DNA of 64,000 bases from a virus: positions 1-64,000 of IMG/VR virus record IMGVR_UViG_3300017917_002937; one strand, given 5' to 3'. The stretch's first letter is position 1; each line of letters starts with the position of its first letter. Positions 24,168 to 33,366 of this stretch are shown here, piece after piece. A program made the position numbers and the translations under genes. The notes below the pieces were generated by a model. It was not told the origin of the DNA, did not search any database, and saw only the letters and a list, made by a program, of their open reading frames with translations.

Positions 24168-25067
24168 TTATTCTTCAAAGACTGGACCTATAGATCCAAC
24201 TCCTTGTCTAGACCAAGAAGGATTTAATCCATTTATTTCTAAAATGTCATCACGTATGTTTTGATTTCGTTTTTCTGTGTTTAATACACGACAGAAACTA
24301 TTTGTTATAGCGGCAGTGTAATAAGCAAATGGGTTAGCTGACTTCGCTTCATTGAATCGTAAACCCACATATGTAAGTTGAAGTATTGCACTATTTTGCA
24401 TTTCATCTCTGTAAGTATACCCACGCCAATTATATTTCATGGCATATTTTTCACACATCATAATATACATTCTAGCCAATTTATCTGTAATTGTACCGTG
24501 TTCCTTGCTAAATTTACCAGTCTTGATACCACCTGTCCAATGACTTTTACCTACACAATAAAAACTATCATTTTCATCAATTTTGTAATGTTGAAAAGGT
24601 GGAAAATTTACTTTAACATGAACCATGTCGTCTACTTCATCTTTAGTAGTTGTATCTTCTAATTCAACAAATATATCATCTTCATCGTCTTCAAATTCAA
24701 AAATATCAATAGCGGTTCTTTTTTTATTAGTTTTCCTAGGTTGTTTAGTAGATATAGGTATATGTTCCCAAGTCATTACCCTAAACACTAAATCTGTAGT
24801 AGGTATTGATTTTGGATCTACAAGGTCTTTAGCTCCTTTTTCTAATGATAATCTTAGTGCTCTATTTTCTTTAGCCTGTTTTATAATATCACGTTTTTTT
24901 GCATATTTAAAACATTCTTCAAGTGAACTTTGCGGCATGTCAATAATTAAATCATACATATGATATTCTTTTTTAGTAAAATAACAATATGATGATTTGC
25001 TTGTGTGTATTTCTTTTAATATGTCTTTATTGTTAAGGTAGTTAACCGGTTTTTTGGAGGTACTCAT
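24168..25067 (-). CDS. 55: Late-transcription sigma factor gp55
   Basis: 299 aa. The N-terminus YLNNKDILKEI resembles the T4 gp55 start. The second half has the sigma-2-like region IMMCEKYAMKYNWRGYTYRDEMQNSAI, then RFNEAKSANPFAYYTAAITNSFCRVLNTEKR (in part: NPFAYYTAAITNSF). An inserted acidic stretch (FEFEDDEDDIFVELED, around residues 125-140) lengthens it relative to T4 gp55 (185 aa). gp55 directs host RNA polymerase to TATAAATA-type late promoters, which are present throughout this window. It has an AGGA site but no late octamer of its own, as expected for an early/middle gene. It is divergent from the tail operon. Confidence 0.85.
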   Translation of the reverse strand: MSTSKKPVNYLNNKDILKEIHTSKSSYCYFTKKEYHMYDLIIDMPQSSLEECFKYAKKRDIIKQAKENRALRLSLEKGAKDLVDPKSIPTTDLVFRVMTWEHIPISTKQPRKTNKKRTAIDIFEFEDDEDDIFVELEDTTTKDEVDDMVHVKVNFPPFQHYKIDENDSFYCVGKSHWTGGIKTGKFSKEHGTITDKLARMYIMMCEKYAMKYNWRGYTYRDEMQNSAILQLTYVGLRFNEAKSANPFAYYTAAITNSFCRVLNTEKRNQNIRDDILEINGLNPSWSRQGVGSIGPVFEE

Positions 25068-25100
25068 AAAATCCTTTATTTTAATAATTATATCATAGAT

Positions 25101-25117
25101 GTTGTGGAGGGCACAAC
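25101..25117. other. Small hairpin in the gp55 / tail-operon divergent region
   Basis: GTTGTG-GAGGG-CACAAC is a 6-bp inverted repeat in the 121-nt divergent gap. It has no T tract on either side good enough for a terminator; an operator is possible but unproven. Confidence 0.3.
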
Positions 25118-25159
25118 AATTTAATTTGTATTTGGTAAAATGATGCTATATTTATTTAG

Positions 25160-25166
25160 CTAAATA
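25160..25166 (+). promoter_or_regulatory. CTAAATA late-promoter variant inside a 14-nt palindrome
   Basis: TATTTAGCTAAATA (25153-25166) is a perfect palindrome carrying CTAAATA in both directions. It ends 22 nt before the ATG at 25189, with AAGGA at 25172-25176. It probably starts the rightward tail operon. Confidence 0.5.
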
Positions 25167-25188
25167 TATATAAGGATAATAAGACGAC

Positions 25189-26721
25189 ATGCCACAATAT
25201 ACCAGTACAGTTACTTCATCACTGGGAGTGCTAACAGTAACAACAGTTATAAACACCGAGGCGAACACCCAAACAATAACTGTTACCACTTCAGGGGGTC
25301 AGACGGCAACCGCCACTCAAACTAGTTCATCTAGACCTAATAATTCAACATTAGATAGTCTAGGAACACAATTAAGAGCAGCCGGCGCTAGAGATTTAAA
25401 CACAACAGATTTAGGAGGTGCTGTTAGGTCTAGTTATAACAAGGCAACACAGGAAGCATCAAAAGCCCAAGCCACAGCAACAGCAACTAATACAAGTGTA
25501 CCTGAAAACCCTAGTCCTCCGCCCCCTGTATCACCTCAAACTGATCCAACTGTTCCTGAATCGGTACCACTAACTAATTCACCTTTATCAGAGCCTCCTG
25601 GCGTACCAACAGATGAGTTTACAGGAGTAGAAGAAGTAATTGTAAGTAATGAAAATAGATTACAAGAACCACCGCAGCTTACAGAAGAAGAAGGTGAACA
25701 AGCATTTAGAACTTTCAATGAAGAATTTATAGAAAATGAAGAACCACCTGTAATCGATATAAATGAAGAACCATATCCTGTCGCTGATTTGGGGGAATTA
25801 GGAATTAATACTGATTTACCAACTGAAGCTGATTTAGGAGAATTAGGCATTAATACAGATCCTGCAGCAGGAGGAAGTTCTAGAGGATTAACAGGAGCTC
25901 AAATTAATGCTAGGACTGGAGCAACAGCACAGGATGAAGCTAATTTTAAACAACGTGAAGATTGGAGAGTTCGCTTAAGTTTAGCACCATCAGCAGATTA
26001 TCTTTATAAATCAAAACAGGTACAAGGTATATTACAACCACTAGCAGCAACCGATGGTATTATATTTCCATACACACCATCTATTCAGTTAACTTATGCT
26101 GCAAGTTATACAACTACTGATTTAACGCATAGTAATTATAAAATTTTTCAATACAACTATAGTTCAATTGATAACTTACAGATAACTGGTGATTTTACAG
26201 CACAAGATACATTTGAAGCTGATTATTTATTAGCTGTAATACATTTTTTAAGATCGGTAACCAAAATGTTTTATGGTCAGGATCAAAACCCTAAACCAGG
26301 AACACCTCCACCGTTATGTTATTTAAGTGGATTGGGTGCATTTCAATTTGATGCACATCCTTTAGCAGTAACAAGTTTTACTTATTCTTTACCTAGTGAT
26401 GTTGATTATATAAGAGCAGGTTCTACTACTACTCTAGCTGGGGTTAATAGAAGTTCAGGTAATACACCTATTAATGATAATTCTATTACAAACAATCGAT
26501 TGGTTGGTTTACAAAGTGGTGGACAACCTATAGGTCCACAATATCAAACCACACCAGGTGGTACAGTAGAGCCAACATATGTTCCTACAAAAATTCAAAT
26601 TAGTATAGGTTGTGTACCAATTATAAGTAGAAATGACATAAGTAATCGCTTTAGTTTGAAAGATTATGCTTCAGGAAAATTATTACGTGGATCACAAAAC
26701 AAACAAGCAGGGATATGGTAA
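25189..26721 (+). CDS. Baseplate tail-tube-associated protein (gp48/gp54-like, 510 aa)
   Basis: Residues ~1-250 are low-complexity (Thr/Ser/Pro, then Glu-rich with a repeat (A)DLGELGINTD). The C-terminal part is compact and family-like: RLSLAPSADYLY, IIFPYTPSIQLTYAASY, a GDFTAQDTFEADYLLAVIHFLRS helix, LCYLSGLGAFQF and FTYSLPSDVDYIR. This block resembles the proteins joining baseplate to tail tube in T4-like aquatic phages; I cannot separate gp48 from gp54 by eye. It is first in the tail operon and is followed by gp53 with a TAATG overlap. The long N-terminal extension is unusual compared with T4 (320-364 aa). Confidence 0.65.
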   Translation: MPQYTSTVTSSLGVLTVTTVINTEANTQTITVTTSGGQTATATQTSSSRPNNSTLDSLGTQLRAAGARDLNTTDLGGAVRSSYNKATQEASKAQATATATNTSVPENPSPPPPVSPQTDPTVPESVPLTNSPLSEPPGVPTDEFTGVEEVIVSNENRLQEPPQLTEEEGEQAFRTFNEEFIENEEPPVIDINEEPYPVADLGELGINTDLPTEADLGELGINTDPAAGGSSRGLTGAQINARTGATAQDEANFKQREDWRVRLSLAPSADYLYKSKQVQGILQPLAATDGIIFPYTPSIQLTYAASYTTTDLTHSNYKIFQYNYSSIDNLQITGDFTAQDTFEADYLLAVIHFLRSVTKMFYGQDQNPKPGTPPPLCYLSGLGAFQFDAHPLAVTSFTYSLPSDVDYIRAGSTTTLAGVNRSSGNTPINDNSITNNRLVGLQSGGQPIGPQYQTTPGGTVEPTYVPTKIQISIGCVPIISRNDISNRFSLKDYASGKLLRGSQNKQAGIW

Positions 26722-27032
26722 TGGCAAATAACGATTTATACCCTAGAACAAGTCCTTATTATAATACAGGTATTGAAAATGGTAAATTTTTAGATATAAT
26801 GATTAATAGACCTATACCCATTGTAAGTAGTGATGTATATTGGAATATACAAAGAGTTTATGAATATAGACCTGATTTGTTGGCATATGATTTGTATGCG
26901 GATAGTAGATTATGGTGGGTGTTTGCACAACGTAATCCTAATAGACTTAAAGACCCGTATTTTGATTTTGTAACAGGTTTAGGAATTTATATTCCAAAGT
27001 TAGATACTATTAAACAAGTATTAGGAATATAA
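26721..27032 (+). CDS. 53: Baseplate wedge protein gp53
   Basis: 103 aa from the chosen ATG at 26721, which overlaps the previous stop (TAATG); an in-frame ATG at 26715 is possible. The core block VYWNIQRVYEYRPDLLAYDLY...LWWVFAQRNPNRLKDPYFDFVTG and the end GIYIP match the gp53 family (LysM-like wedge subunit). It is shorter than T4 gp53 (196 aa). Position next to other baseplate genes supports the call. Confidence 0.82.
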   Translation: MANNDLYPRTSPYYNTGIENGKFLDIMINRPIPIVSSDVYWNIQRVYEYRPDLLAYDLYADSRLWWVFAQRNPNRLKDPYFDFVTGLGIYIPKLDTIKQVLGI

Positions 27033-27109
27033 TGGCTATCATAAAAGAAAAACAAACTAACGGTATTTCAAATAAGTTATACTTAATAATAGAGTTAATT
27101 AATGAGTAA
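27032..27109 (+). CDS. Possible 25-aa ORF bridging gp53 and the hub gene
   Basis: ATG at 27032 overlaps the gp53 stop (TAATG), and the frame stops inside the start of the next gene (ATGAGTAA). The peptide begins MAIIKEKQTNGIS and ends IIELINE. Perfect overlap at both ends suggests a translated coupling peptide. No homologue is known to me and it may be chance. Confidence 0.35.
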   Translation: MAIIKEKQTNGISNKLYLIIELINE

Positions 27110-29558
27110 TAATAATAATGTTGATGGTCAAACTTCAGGTGATCAAGACGGACCTGCTGTTGGTGGTCCAGCAAATGAAACTGAAGCACAGAACGAACAG
27201 TATATTAGTCAAGGTGGATCAGATGATGACAACGCAGGAGAAATGGATACTAGTGGTTTAGCACCACAACTTAATGACAACGCAGGAGAAATGGATACTA
27301 GTGGTTTAGCACCACAAATTAATACTACAAGTAAAAAGCAACCAAGTAATCCAAATCAACGAGTAGGAAAACGCAAAGACAATCCATTAAGTAATTTAGC
27401 GAGTTATACCTATCAACTATCGTTATATATGGTTACTCCTGAATCTTATAATTCATTTGTCAACTCAGGCAGAAGAAATATATCTGCTTTAAATACTGCT
27501 TCAAGCACTGGCGGTGCATTTTTAATTGCACAAAGCGGTGGTATAAACAATCAATCAAGTAAAAGAGCTCCTGGGTTTAATTATGATTACTATATAGATA
27601 ACTTAAAAATTAAAACAGCTACAGATAGTTCTGCAACACAAACGGCAAGTAATGTTACTACAATTACATTTACTATTACTGAACCATATGGTTTTAGTTT
27701 TTTAAGTAATCTTAAAAGGGCAAATGAAGCATTGGGTAGAGGAAGTACAACTAAAAATGCAAATCAACAAAAAAATGCTTCTAGACAATTTTTTATTATT
27801 GGTATAAGATTTTTAGGATACGATATTAATGGAAAATTAATTACAGGTAAAGAATCGTTTGTAAGTAATGCCAATGATAATAGTGGAAATAGTGATGGTA
27901 TTTTTGAACGTTATTATGATGTTTTTATAACAAATATAAAATTTAAAATAGATGGTAAAGCTGTTATTTATAATATAGAAGCAAAAACGGCGGCACCAGA
28001 CATTGCATTTGGAAACAAAAAAGGCAGAACTACAAAAGATTTACAAATTACTGCTGCTAATGTATTTGACGCCTTGGTGGGCGATGATGAAGATGGTACA
28101 ATAATCGGCTTATTAACTAGTTTAAATCGTCAACAAAAACTTGAAGTTGCAGATAATGTAAGAGAATTGGCTAACACATATTCTGTTGTATTTAAAGGAC
28201 AAGGAAACGAACTCATTCGTAATGCGTCAATTGCAGATGAAACACAAAAATCACAATGGCCTATGAAGGCTACTAATAAACAAAAAGTAAATCCATATTT
28301 AGAAACCAAAGCAGTACCTAATAGTTTATTAAGGACATTAAAATTTAAAACCGATACAAGTATCATGCAAGCTATTGGTTTAATTATTTTGCAAAGTGAT
28401 TATCTAAAACAAGCATTAACAAAACTTTATGATAGTGACCCAGAAGGTGAGGAAGATGATCCCAATAATCCTAGACCACCTAAAGGAGGAATCACATGGT
28501 ATAACTTAAGTGCAGATGTTAGAGTAAATGGATATGATACAAAAGTAGGAGATTATGCATATGATATAACCTATATTATACAACCTTATCAAGCGCCTAT
28601 TGTTATAAGTCCATATGTAAATGATGAAATTAATTATTATGGACCTGTAAAACGTTATGAATATTGGTATACAGGACAAAATAATGCTATTATTAAGTAT
28701 GAACAGGAACTTAACAATGCTTATTTTAATGTGACTTTAGATACACGTAGTGATGGTAAGGGTAATGATAAAGGAGGTGATGCAAGTATACCGTTAGAAC
28801 CTAATAAAAATCAGCCTCAACCAAGTCAAGGTGATTTAAGTAAAGGATTATTCCCTCAAAATAGTGTGGTAACATCACTTTATGATCCTGGTTCATACGC
28901 CCAAGCAAGAGTAACAATTTTAGGAGATCCTGACTTTTTAGTTATAGATAGTCCAGATACTATCAATAGCGTTTATAATAGATTTTATGGTAGTGATGGT
29001 TTTACTATAAATGCGAATGGTGGTCAAACTTTTATTGAAATAGATTTTAAAGAACCAGTTGACTATCTGAATAGTTCAGGTTTATTAAGTATTAATGAGT
29101 CTATTGAATTTTTTAGATATCCTCCTAAAGTACCTAAAGTTAAAGGTGTTAGTTATAGAGTAGTTTGGGTAACATCAACATTTAATAAGGGAGTTTTTAC
29201 ACAGGAACTTGAATTAAAATTAAACACATTTCCAAATAATAAAAGTAAAGCTGCTAATGACGGTGGTCGTATACCTTCAGGTGAAAATGCAAGAGATGAT
29301 TTATTATTAAGAGGTCAAGGGAATACTGCGAGCGAAAGTGAAAATGTACAACCTAAAGGTTTAAAAGACGATCCTCCTGCACCTAACGCTACTGAATATA
29401 TAGCAGATGATTTTAGAAGCGAAAATCAAGGCGACATAACTTCGCAACAAAATTCATCTCCAACTACAAGAGGTGGTTTTGTTCAGGATGGTGATAATAC
29501 AGCAGATAATATTGTTTACATAGCAGATGATTTTAGATCAGAAGGTAGAGAGGTTTAA
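27102..29558 (+). CDS. Putative baseplate hub protein (gp27-position, 818 aa)
   Basis: After a disordered acidic N-terminus (residues 1-85, with a 16-residue exact-type duplication around DNAGEMDTSGLAPQ), the protein starts a structured region at LASYTYQLSLYMVTPESYN. It continues with ITFTITEPYGFSFLSNL and YDITYIIQPYQAPIVISPYV. Such large hub proteins precede the gp5-like spike gene in T4-like aquatic phages and take the place of T4 gp27; the identity is by context and general resemblance. The last 60 residues contain YIADDFRSE twice. It lies 2 nt before the spike gene. Confidence 0.6.
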   Translation: MSNNNNVDGQTSGDQDGPAVGGPANETEAQNEQYISQGGSDDDNAGEMDTSGLAPQLNDNAGEMDTSGLAPQINTTSKKQPSNPNQRVGKRKDNPLSNLASYTYQLSLYMVTPESYNSFVNSGRRNISALNTASSTGGAFLIAQSGGINNQSSKRAPGFNYDYYIDNLKIKTATDSSATQTASNVTTITFTITEPYGFSFLSNLKRANEALGRGSTTKNANQQKNASRQFFIIGIRFLGYDINGKLITGKESFVSNANDNSGNSDGIFERYYDVFITNIKFKIDGKAVIYNIEAKTAAPDIAFGNKKGRTTKDLQITAANVFDALVGDDEDGTIIGLLTSLNRQQKLEVADNVRELANTYSVVFKGQGNELIRNASIADETQKSQWPMKATNKQKVNPYLETKAVPNSLLRTLKFKTDTSIMQAIGLIILQSDYLKQALTKLYDSDPEGEEDDPNNPRPPKGGITWYNLSADVRVNGYDTKVGDYAYDITYIIQPYQAPIVISPYVNDEINYYGPVKRYEYWYTGQNNAIIKYEQELNNAYFNVTLDTRSDGKGNDKGGDASIPLEPNKNQPQPSQGDLSKGLFPQNSVVTSLYDPGSYAQARVTILGDPDFLVIDSPDTINSVYNRFYGSDGFTINANGGQTFIEIDFKEPVDYLNSSGLLSINESIEFFRYPPKVPKVKGVSYRVVWVTSTFNKGVFTQELELKLNTFPNNKSKAANDGGRIPSGENARDDLLLRGQGNTASESENVQPKGLKDDPPAPNATEYIADDFRSENQGDITSQQNSSPTTRGGFVQDGDNTADNIVYIADDFRSEGREV
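27228..27317 (+). repeat. 48-nt-period tandem duplication in the hub gene
   Basis: Two copies of a 42-nt segment (27228-27269 and 27276-27317) are identical as read, separated by 6 nt. Exact nucleotide identity suggests recent duplication. Confidence 0.8.
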
Positions 29559-29560
29559 CA

Positions 29561-32500
29561 ATGCAAGATAATTTTAAACCTTATGGTAGCACCGCTAGCG
29601 GTGAAGTAGGCGCAGGTAAAGGCAATTATAGAACTGTACCAGTAATAGGTGTTGTTAAAGATAATATTGATCCTATAAGGTCGGGCAGATTGCAGGTATT
29701 TGTAGCTGATATAGGTGGCAGTGATCCTGATAATGCTGATAGTTGGATAACAGTAAATTATCTTACTCCGTTTTATGGTTATGTAGAACCAACGTCAAAC
29801 AATACAGGTCCAGGAGATTTTGTAGGTAATCCAGCAAGTTATGGAATGTGGTTTAGTCCACCTGATATTGGTACTGAGGTTCTTTGTGTTTTTGTAAATG
29901 GTGATCCTAATTATGGTTTTTGGGTGGGTTGTATACCTAAGCCAGAAGCATTAAGAATGGTTCCTGCTATTGGAGCTAATTTTCCTAATGAAAATGTTGT
30001 GCCTAATAAAGGTGAAGGAAAATCATTGGGTGGTGCTGAAAGATTGCCTGTTACAAATATGAACACTAATGATGCCAATCAAGAAGATAGTCCATTATTT
30101 TTAACTGCCCCTAAACCTGTACATAGTTATGTTGCATCTATTATGGCACAACAAGGTATAATTCGTGATCCAATAAGGGGTCCAATATCAAGTAGTAGCC
30201 AACGTGAGAGTCCAAGTCGTGTAGGATGGGGTGTAAGTACACCTGGTAGACCTATTTACGAAGGAGGTTATACAGACGATACAATATTAAGTTCACTTGA
30301 AGAATCTAACCAAGAAACCTTAAAGGTAATTAGCCGTAGAGGTGGACATAGTATTGTCATGGATGATGGTGATATAGTTGGACAAGATCAATTAATTAGA
30401 ATTAGAACAGCATTAGGACATCAAATATTATTAAGTGATAGTGGACAAGTCCTTTCTATATTGCATAGTAATGGACAAAGTTATATTGAGTTAGGTAAAG
30501 AGGGTACAATTGATATGTACTCAACTAATTCAGTAAACATTAGAACACAAGGTGATTTAAATTTACATGCAGATAACAATGTTAACATTCATGCTAAAAA
30601 GAAATTACAAATTTTTGCAGAGGAATCAACTGTAAATATTGAAAAAGATTTATCAGTAAAAACAGGTAAAGATTTTCAAGCTTATACAATGGGTAAGTTT
30701 ACTCATTTGGTAGATGGTGCATACAGTATAAAATGCACTGGTGAAGCAAGTCTTAACAGCTCAAGTATTACTTATATAAATGGCAGTAAAGTTAATTTAA
30801 ATACTGGTGAAACAAGTGTAACACCTGAAAAAGTAAAAGATTTACCTATTGTCGCACATAGTGATACACTGTTTGATAGTGAAAAAGGATATGCAGCAGC
30901 TCCAGTTAAATTACAAAGTATTACATCAAGAGCACCTGCACACTATCCATGGTCAAGTGCAAATCAGGGGGTAGCCGTTGAAACATCAACTAATGCTAGT
31001 GAAAATTTACCTGCTAATCCAAGTTCCAGTGCTGATGCTGTAAATAATTTGGCAGATAATGCTGCTAATGAAGCAGAAGTAAGTGCAGCAGGTATAAGCA
31101 CGGTACCACCAGTTGAAGCGGTTAGCCCTTCAATTGATAAAGCTACCACTACAGGACTTGTAAGTGCAGCAGCAACCTCAGCAGCAACAGGACCTTTAAA
31201 GGATGCAGTTGCAAAGGGTGCTGATATAGTAAAAACAGCTACAGGAAATATTGCAGCAGTTGGACCGTTAGCATTAAATCCAAAACAATTAGAAACAGCA
31301 GGATTCATTAAGCCAGGATCTAGTGCGACTGTAAATGCACTAATACAATCAGGTGCTAATATAACACAATCAATGTCTAATGCAATATTCACAGGTAAAG
31401 ATGGTGTAAAATCTGTTGTTGATATGGCAACTAACTTACCAGCACAAGTTGGAGCGGCAGTTAGAAACTTGCAACAGGTACAAAGTGGGCTACAGGCAAC
31501 AGGAATTATGTCAGGTAAAGAAGCTCCAACTGCCGTAGCAGGTATGGTCTTATCAGGTTTTAACAATGGTATAACAAACACTGTAAATACAATAAAGAAT
31601 GTAGCAACTACAGCATTAGGCGGTGTTACAAGTTTAGCTTCAAATACTATAAATTCATTAACTGGTTCAGCAAGTAAAGTTTTAGGTACTATCAACGCAG
31701 GAAACTTTGCAGCAGGCGCTATGAATAATGTAAGTGGAGCATTATCGGCAGTGCAAGGAAGTCTAAGCGCACTACCAAAAATTACAGGTGTGTCAGGATT
31801 AATTGATGCTGCTAAAGGTGTAAGTGCAAGTGCTTTTACAGCAATTACTGATTCATTTAAGCCTTTACAAGCAGGGGTACCTCAAAATTTAATACAAATT
31901 GCAAAGGCTAATGCAGAAAAAATAGCAGCTAATGCAACTAATGAACTTCAAAATGTAGCAGGACAGTTTTCTAATTTAACAGGAGGACTAAGTAGTGCTG
32001 CTGGTTTACCAACTTCATTGGCAACAAATTTATTACCACAAGCTGGACAACTTTTACAAACTGGTTCACGAAGTATACAAAATCTTAACTCACAAATACC
32101 TGATATATTAAAAACAACAGGAATAAATCCAAGTATTCAAGGTCTCAGTCCTGTAAGTAGTATTGCAAGTGGTATAAGTGCATTACCTGGTGGACAGGCT
32201 GTACTTAATAATATAACTAATTTTGCTAATCCCTCAAATTTATCTGTACCCGGTGTAGATATAATTAAAAATGCATCTCAATCTGTTATGACAGCAGCAA
32301 CAAATGGTCTTAGTATACAAGATATTAATAAAAGTTTTGGTACAGTCACAAACTTATTACCACAAACTTCTAAATTATTAGAAGGTCTTGGAACAAATCC
32401 ATTATCAAGTTTAGCAGGATCAGGATTACCTGCAGGTGCAGCAGCGCAATTGAATGCAGCAGTGTCAAGTTTAAGTAGTGGAAGTGAAATTCAAATTAAG

Positions 32501-32842
32501 CTTCCTGAAATAGGTTTAAACACTTTAAATAGAAAAGAAATTACTACTAATGTTCAACGAGTATTAGAAAATCCTAAAATACCTGCCCCAGATTGGTTAA
32601 AAGTACAAAATGTTGAAGCAGATGCAATATTGAAAAATGAGTTTCAAAAACAATTAGAAGAGGATGAAAAACGTAAAGAAAAATCAAAAAATTACGATGA
32701 ACAATTTCTGATTACTAAAAAAGCAAAAGAAGAATTTTCTAATGCTTTAAATATTTTAGATGAGGGAGATTCACAAATTCCTATATTAAAAACAAAGTAT
32801 ATAGAAGAATATAAAAAGTTAATTGAAATAATAAAATCTTGA
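29561..32842 (+). CDS. 5: gp5-like baseplate spike protein without a lysozyme domain (1093 aa)
   Basis: Residues ~20-130 form an OB-fold (VPVIGVVKDNIDPIRSGRLQVFV ... GTEVLCVFVNGDPNYGFWVG), as in gp5/VgrG. Residues ~265-425 have the short-period pattern of a triple-stranded beta-helix spike (INIRTQGDLNLHADNNVNIHAKKKLQI type). T4 gp5 carries a lysozyme between these parts; none is seen here. From ~430 to 1000 the protein is Ala/Ser/Gly/Asn-rich with many short repeats. It ends in a charged helical tail (residues ~1010-1093). The long C-terminal extension after the spike is unusual. Operon position between hub and gp25 agrees with a baseplate role. Confidence 0.8.
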   Translation: MQDNFKPYGSTASGEVGAGKGNYRTVPVIGVVKDNIDPIRSGRLQVFVADIGGSDPDNADSWITVNYLTPFYGYVEPTSNNTGPGDFVGNPASYGMWFSPPDIGTEVLCVFVNGDPNYGFWVGCIPKPEALRMVPAIGANFPNENVVPNKGEGKSLGGAERLPVTNMNTNDANQEDSPLFLTAPKPVHSYVASIMAQQGIIRDPIRGPISSSSQRESPSRVGWGVSTPGRPIYEGGYTDDTILSSLEESNQETLKVISRRGGHSIVMDDGDIVGQDQLIRIRTALGHQILLSDSGQVLSILHSNGQSYIELGKEGTIDMYSTNSVNIRTQGDLNLHADNNVNIHAKKKLQIFAEESTVNIEKDLSVKTGKDFQAYTMGKFTHLVDGAYSIKCTGEASLNSSSITYINGSKVNLNTGETSVTPEKVKDLPIVAHSDTLFDSEKGYAAAPVKLQSITSRAPAHYPWSSANQGVAVETSTNASENLPANPSSSADAVNNLADNAANEAEVSAAGISTVPPVEAVSPSIDKATTTGLVSAAATSAATGPLKDAVAKGADIVKTATGNIAAVGPLALNPKQLETAGFIKPGSSATVNALIQSGANITQSMSNAIFTGKDGVKSVVDMATNLPAQVGAAVRNLQQVQSGLQATGIMSGKEAPTAVAGMVLSGFNNGITNTVNTIKNVATTALGGVTSLASNTINSLTGSASKVLGTINAGNFAAGAMNNVSGALSAVQGSLSALPKITGVSGLIDAAKGVSASAFTAITDSFKPLQAGVPQNLIQIAKANAEKIAANATNELQNVAGQFSNLTGGLSSAAGLPTSLATNLLPQAGQLLQTGSRSIQNLNSQIPDILKTTGINPSIQGLSPVSSIASGISALPGGQAVLNNITNFANPSNLSVPGVDIIKNASQSVMTAATNGLSIQDINKSFGTVTNLLPQTSKLLEGLGTNPLSSLAGSGLPAGAAAQLNAAVSSLSSGSEIQIKLPEIGLNTLNRKEITTNVQRVLENPKIPAPDWLKVQNVEADAILKNEFQKQLEEDEKRKEKSKNYDEQFLITKKAKEEFSNALNILDEGDSQIPILKTKYIEEYKKLIEIIKS

Positions 32843-32843
32843 T

Positions 32844-32851
32844 GATAAATA
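32844..32851 (+). promoter_or_regulatory. Late promoter-like GATAAATA before gp25
   Basis: The octamer lies 18 nt before the ATG at 32870, with AAGG between them. Confidence 0.55.
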
Positions 32852-32869
32852 TTTTTATAAGGTTTAAAT

Positions 32870-33319
32870 ATGCCATATTATTTGGGTTTTAGTACAATAG
32901 GATCAAACTTGCCAATAACAACAAACGCACCTGGGGGTGTAGATGGTGGGTTTGGTGGTATCATGAAACCAATTAATACTGGAAGAAAATATAAATTAGT
33001 TGATGAAAAACTTGTATTACAGGATTTCATAAATGCACTTAATATAAGACAAGGACAAAAGGTAGGACAACCTGGTTATGGAACCACACTTTGGGATTTT
33101 GTGTTTGAACCAAATAATGCAGACACTCAATTTAAGTTAGAAACAGAAATTAGGCGTATAGGTAATCTTGACCCTAGATTAGAGTTAAATTCTGTAAGAG
33201 CTTTCCCACAAGAACTTGGTATACTAATCGAAGTAGAAATGAGTGTAACACCATTCAATAACGCTAGAATTTTAAGCGTATTCTTTAATAATCAAACAAA
33301 CAAAGCTATTTTACAGTGA
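32870..33319 (+). CDS. 25: Baseplate wedge protein gp25
   Basis: 149 aa gp25-like protein. The family block is clear: LVLQDFINALNIRQGQKVGQPGYGTTLWDFVFEP, then TEIRRIGNLDPRLELNSV and a C-terminal strand IEVEMSVTPFNNAR. gp25 joins sheath and wedge and is shared by T4-like tails and type VI secretion baseplates. The start is supported by the AAGG site and the upstream octamer. Confidence 0.92.
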   Translation: MPYYLGFSTIGSNLPITTNAPGGVDGGFGGIMKPINTGRKYKLVDEKLVLQDFINALNIRQGQKVGQPGYGTTLWDFVFEPNNADTQFKLETEIRRIGNLDPRLELNSVRAFPQELGILIEVEMSVTPFNNARILSVFFNNQTNKAILQ

Positions 33320-33342
33320 TCAAATAGTTGGTTTTTAAGTAT

Positions 33343-33350
33343 GATAAATA
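33343..33350 (+). promoter_or_regulatory. Late promoter-like GATAAATA before gp6
   Basis: The octamer ends 16 nt before the ATG at 33367. It lies downstream of an alternative ATG at 33328, which argues for the later start. Confidence 0.55.
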
Positions 33351-33366
33351 CTTTAAAGAGATACAT

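Noticed and set aside
30964-31695. Reverse 243-codon frame inside the spike gene
   Set aside because: Shadow of the Ala/Ser/Thr-rich coding strand; no start signals.
33328-33366. Earlier ATG for gp6
   Set aside because: It lies upstream of the late octamer and lacks a ribosome binding site; the family N-terminus begins at 33367.
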